Both the position numbers and the translations under genes were made by a program. The notes below the pieces were generated by a model. The model saw only the letters and a list, made by a program, of their open reading frames with translations, was not told the DNA's origin and searched no databases. From Sulfurimonadaceae bacterium (GTDB lineage: Bacteria; Campylobacterota; Campylobacteria; Campylobacterales; Sulfurimonadaceae), in the NCBI GenBank assembly GCA_026193155.1, contig JAPHSI010000106.1, forward strand, positions 1 to 6,269: a DNA stretch of 6,269 nt, read 5' to 3'. The first letter of the stretch is position 1. Every line of letters begins with the position of its first letter. Shown here one piece after another: positions 5,304 through 6,269 of this stretch.

Positions 5304-6068
5304 ATGTCTAAATCAATAGTACCTTCTAAAAAAATAATGTCGAAGCTTGGCAAGACAAATGCCGAGTTTGAACTAATAGAAGAGGGTGATAAGATACTTG
5401 TCGGTTTAAGTGGAGGCAAGGATTCTCTAACAATGATTCATGCTATGAAGGAACAACAGCGTCGAGCACCTTTTAAGTTTGAATTTATCGCGGTAACTAT
5501 ATCTTACGGTATGGGTGAAAATTATGATGAGTTAGTACAGCATTGTAAAGACTATGATATACCGCATGAGACGATAGATACTCAAACATATGAACTCGCA
5601 AAAGATAAGATACGTAAGAATTCATCTTTTTGTTCTTTCTTTTCACGTATGAGACGTGGATACCTATATACAGCGGCCTTAGAAAGAGGATGTAATAAAG
5701 TGGCTCTTGGACATCATATGGATGATGCTGCTGAGAGTTTTTTTATGAACTTTATCTATAATGGGCAAATGAGAAGTTTAGCTCCAAAATATAAGGCTGA
5801 AAATGGACTTATAATAATACGTCCTCTTATACAGATGCGTGAGCGTCAACTGCGTGCCTTCGTTGATGATAATGAATTAAATGCAATTGGAGATGAAGCT
5901 TGTCCTGCTATGAGGTTTGATATTAAAATGCCACATGCTAGAGCAAATACTAAAGAGATGCTAAAAAATATGGAAAAAGAATATCCACAGCTTTTCACAT
6001 CGCTAAATGCTGCATTTAAAAATATATCTTATGATAGTTTTTTTGATAAGGAAAAATTCTCTATTTAG
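5304..6068 (+). CDS. TtcA-like PP-loop ATPase, probable tRNA 2-thiolation family
   Basis: TtcA activates C32 of some tRNAs with ATP and inserts sulfur to make 2-thiocytidine, using an iron-sulfur cluster. The 254-residue product has the PP-loop SGGKDS (36-41) preceded by FELIEEGDKILVGL (22-35), the SRMRRGYLY block (114-122), GHHMDDAAES (136-145), and IIRPLI (171-176). These line up with E. coli TtcA in order and spacing. It is shorter than E. coli TtcA (311), mainly at the C-terminus. The odd part is the cysteines. E. coli TtcA binds its cluster with a CxxC pair plus a distal Cys. Here the first position is Cys110, the second is Phe113 (CSFF), and the distal one is probably Cys200 in DEACPAM. 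Exact substrate and cluster type are therefore uncertain and no gene symbol is given. The 9-base gap after mtnN has only a weak AAAG ribosome signal. From memory, a PP-loop gene also follows pfs in C. jejuni (Cj0118). Confidence 0.85.
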   Translation: MSKSIVPSKKIMSKLGKTNAEFELIEEGDKILVGLSGGKDSLTMIHAMKEQQRRAPFKFEFIAVTISYGMGENYDELVQHCKDYDIPHETIDTQTYELAKDKIRKNSSFCSFFSRMRRGYLYTAALERGCNKVALGHHMDDAAESFFMNFIYNGQMRSLAPKYKAENGLIIIRPLIQMRERQLRAFVDDNELNAIGDEACPAMRFDIKMPHARANTKEMLKNMEKEYPQLFTSLNAAFKNISYDSFFDKEKFSI

Positions 6069-6269
6069 GATTACTAAATTTTGATTTTATTCCCTCCTCA
6101 GATTTTTCAATTTGTTCTTGCTTAGTTTGAAGAGTTTCATCTTTTAAATTTTGTAAAAAATCAAGTATTCTTTTTTGATAAGCAAGTGTGTCTTCATCTT
6201 CAGTCAAAAGACAAATTTGTCTTAGTGCGTCTACATCAATCTTTTTTGCGTATCTGGGTACTATTTTTA
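6061..6269 (-). CDS. Partial uncharacterised protein, C-terminal end (convergent gene)
   Basis: An open frame on the - strand enters from the right edge (first whole codon 6267-6265) and stops at TAG, complement of 6061-6063, giving 68 residues. The readable part includes VPRYAKKIDVDALRQICLL near its start. It then becomes a charged, probably helical or coiled tail rich in Lys, Glu and Gln, ending KFSNPK. No ATG occurs in the frame, so the true start lies outside the window. I do not recognise the family. It converges on the PP-loop gene and overlaps its last 8 bases tail to tail. The frame covers the remaining 200 bases of the window, which otherwise contain nothing I can identify. The length is short, so a chance open frame is possible, but no other strand or frame is open throughout and gene density favours a real gene. 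Confidence 0.6.
   Translation of the reverse strand, partial: KIVPRYAKKIDVDALRQICLLTEDEDTLAYQKRILDFLQNLKDETLQTKQEQIEKSEEGIKSKFSNPK

Noticed and set aside
1..6269. Mobile element, CRISPR array, toxin-antitoxin or defence system
   Set aside because: No inverted terminal repeats, transposase, regularly spaced repeats or small paired genes are visible; the tight housekeeping gene string leaves no room for such a module.

Overview
The window is AT-rich, gene-dense chromosomal DNA, most likely from a Campylobacterota (epsilonproteobacterial) species, probably a free-living Sulfurimonas/Sulfurovum/Arcobacter-type relative rather than Helicobacter or Campylobacter proper. The reasons are the Pal variant with GNCDEWG in its peptidoglycan-binding motif, a SlyD with a short Cys/Gly tail, and a core gene order (pal, cpoB, slyD, fabD, mtnN, PP-loop ATPase). 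From memory that order matches the Campylobacter jejuni Cj0113-Cj0118 neighbourhood. No mobile element, CRISPR array, tRNA or rRNA was seen.

Layout: eight complete genes run on the + strand with very short gaps or overlaps, and one partial gene on the - strand converges on them at the right edge. Region 1 (about 1-1610) is the envelope part: pal, encoding the outer-membrane lipoprotein of the Tol-Pal system, then cpoB/ybgF, a periplasmic coiled-coil/TPR protein. tolB would be expected just left of the window. Region 2 (about 1619-2917) holds slyD, an FKBP-type prolyl isomerase/metallochaperone. It overlaps a gene for a Fis-type DNA-binding protein whose AAA+ domain looks like a decayed sigma-54 activator ATPase without the GAFTGA loop. 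Region 3 (2932-5294) holds fabD (malonyl-CoA:ACP transacylase), a stand-alone nitrilase-fold amidohydrolase resembling the glutaminase half of NAD synthetase, and mtnN (MTA/SAH/aminodeoxyfutalosine nucleosidase). Region 4 (5304-6068) is a TtcA-like PP-loop tRNA-thiolase relative lacking one of the usual cluster cysteines. The convergent partial - strand gene shares its last 8 bases with it.

The spacings (8, 49, -14, 14, 0, 8 and 9 bases) suggest one long transcription unit. Possible promoters of the extended -10 type lie before pal and before slyD. The genes are mostly housekeeping: envelope integrity, protein folding, fatty-acid start-up, methionine/menaquinone salvage and tRNA modification. 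The regulator and the nitrilase are the two accessory members of the string. I see no convincing novel multi-gene system. The items most worth a second look are the degenerate sigma-54-activator-like regulator, the free-standing NadE-like glutaminase, and the altered cysteine set of the TtcA-like protein.
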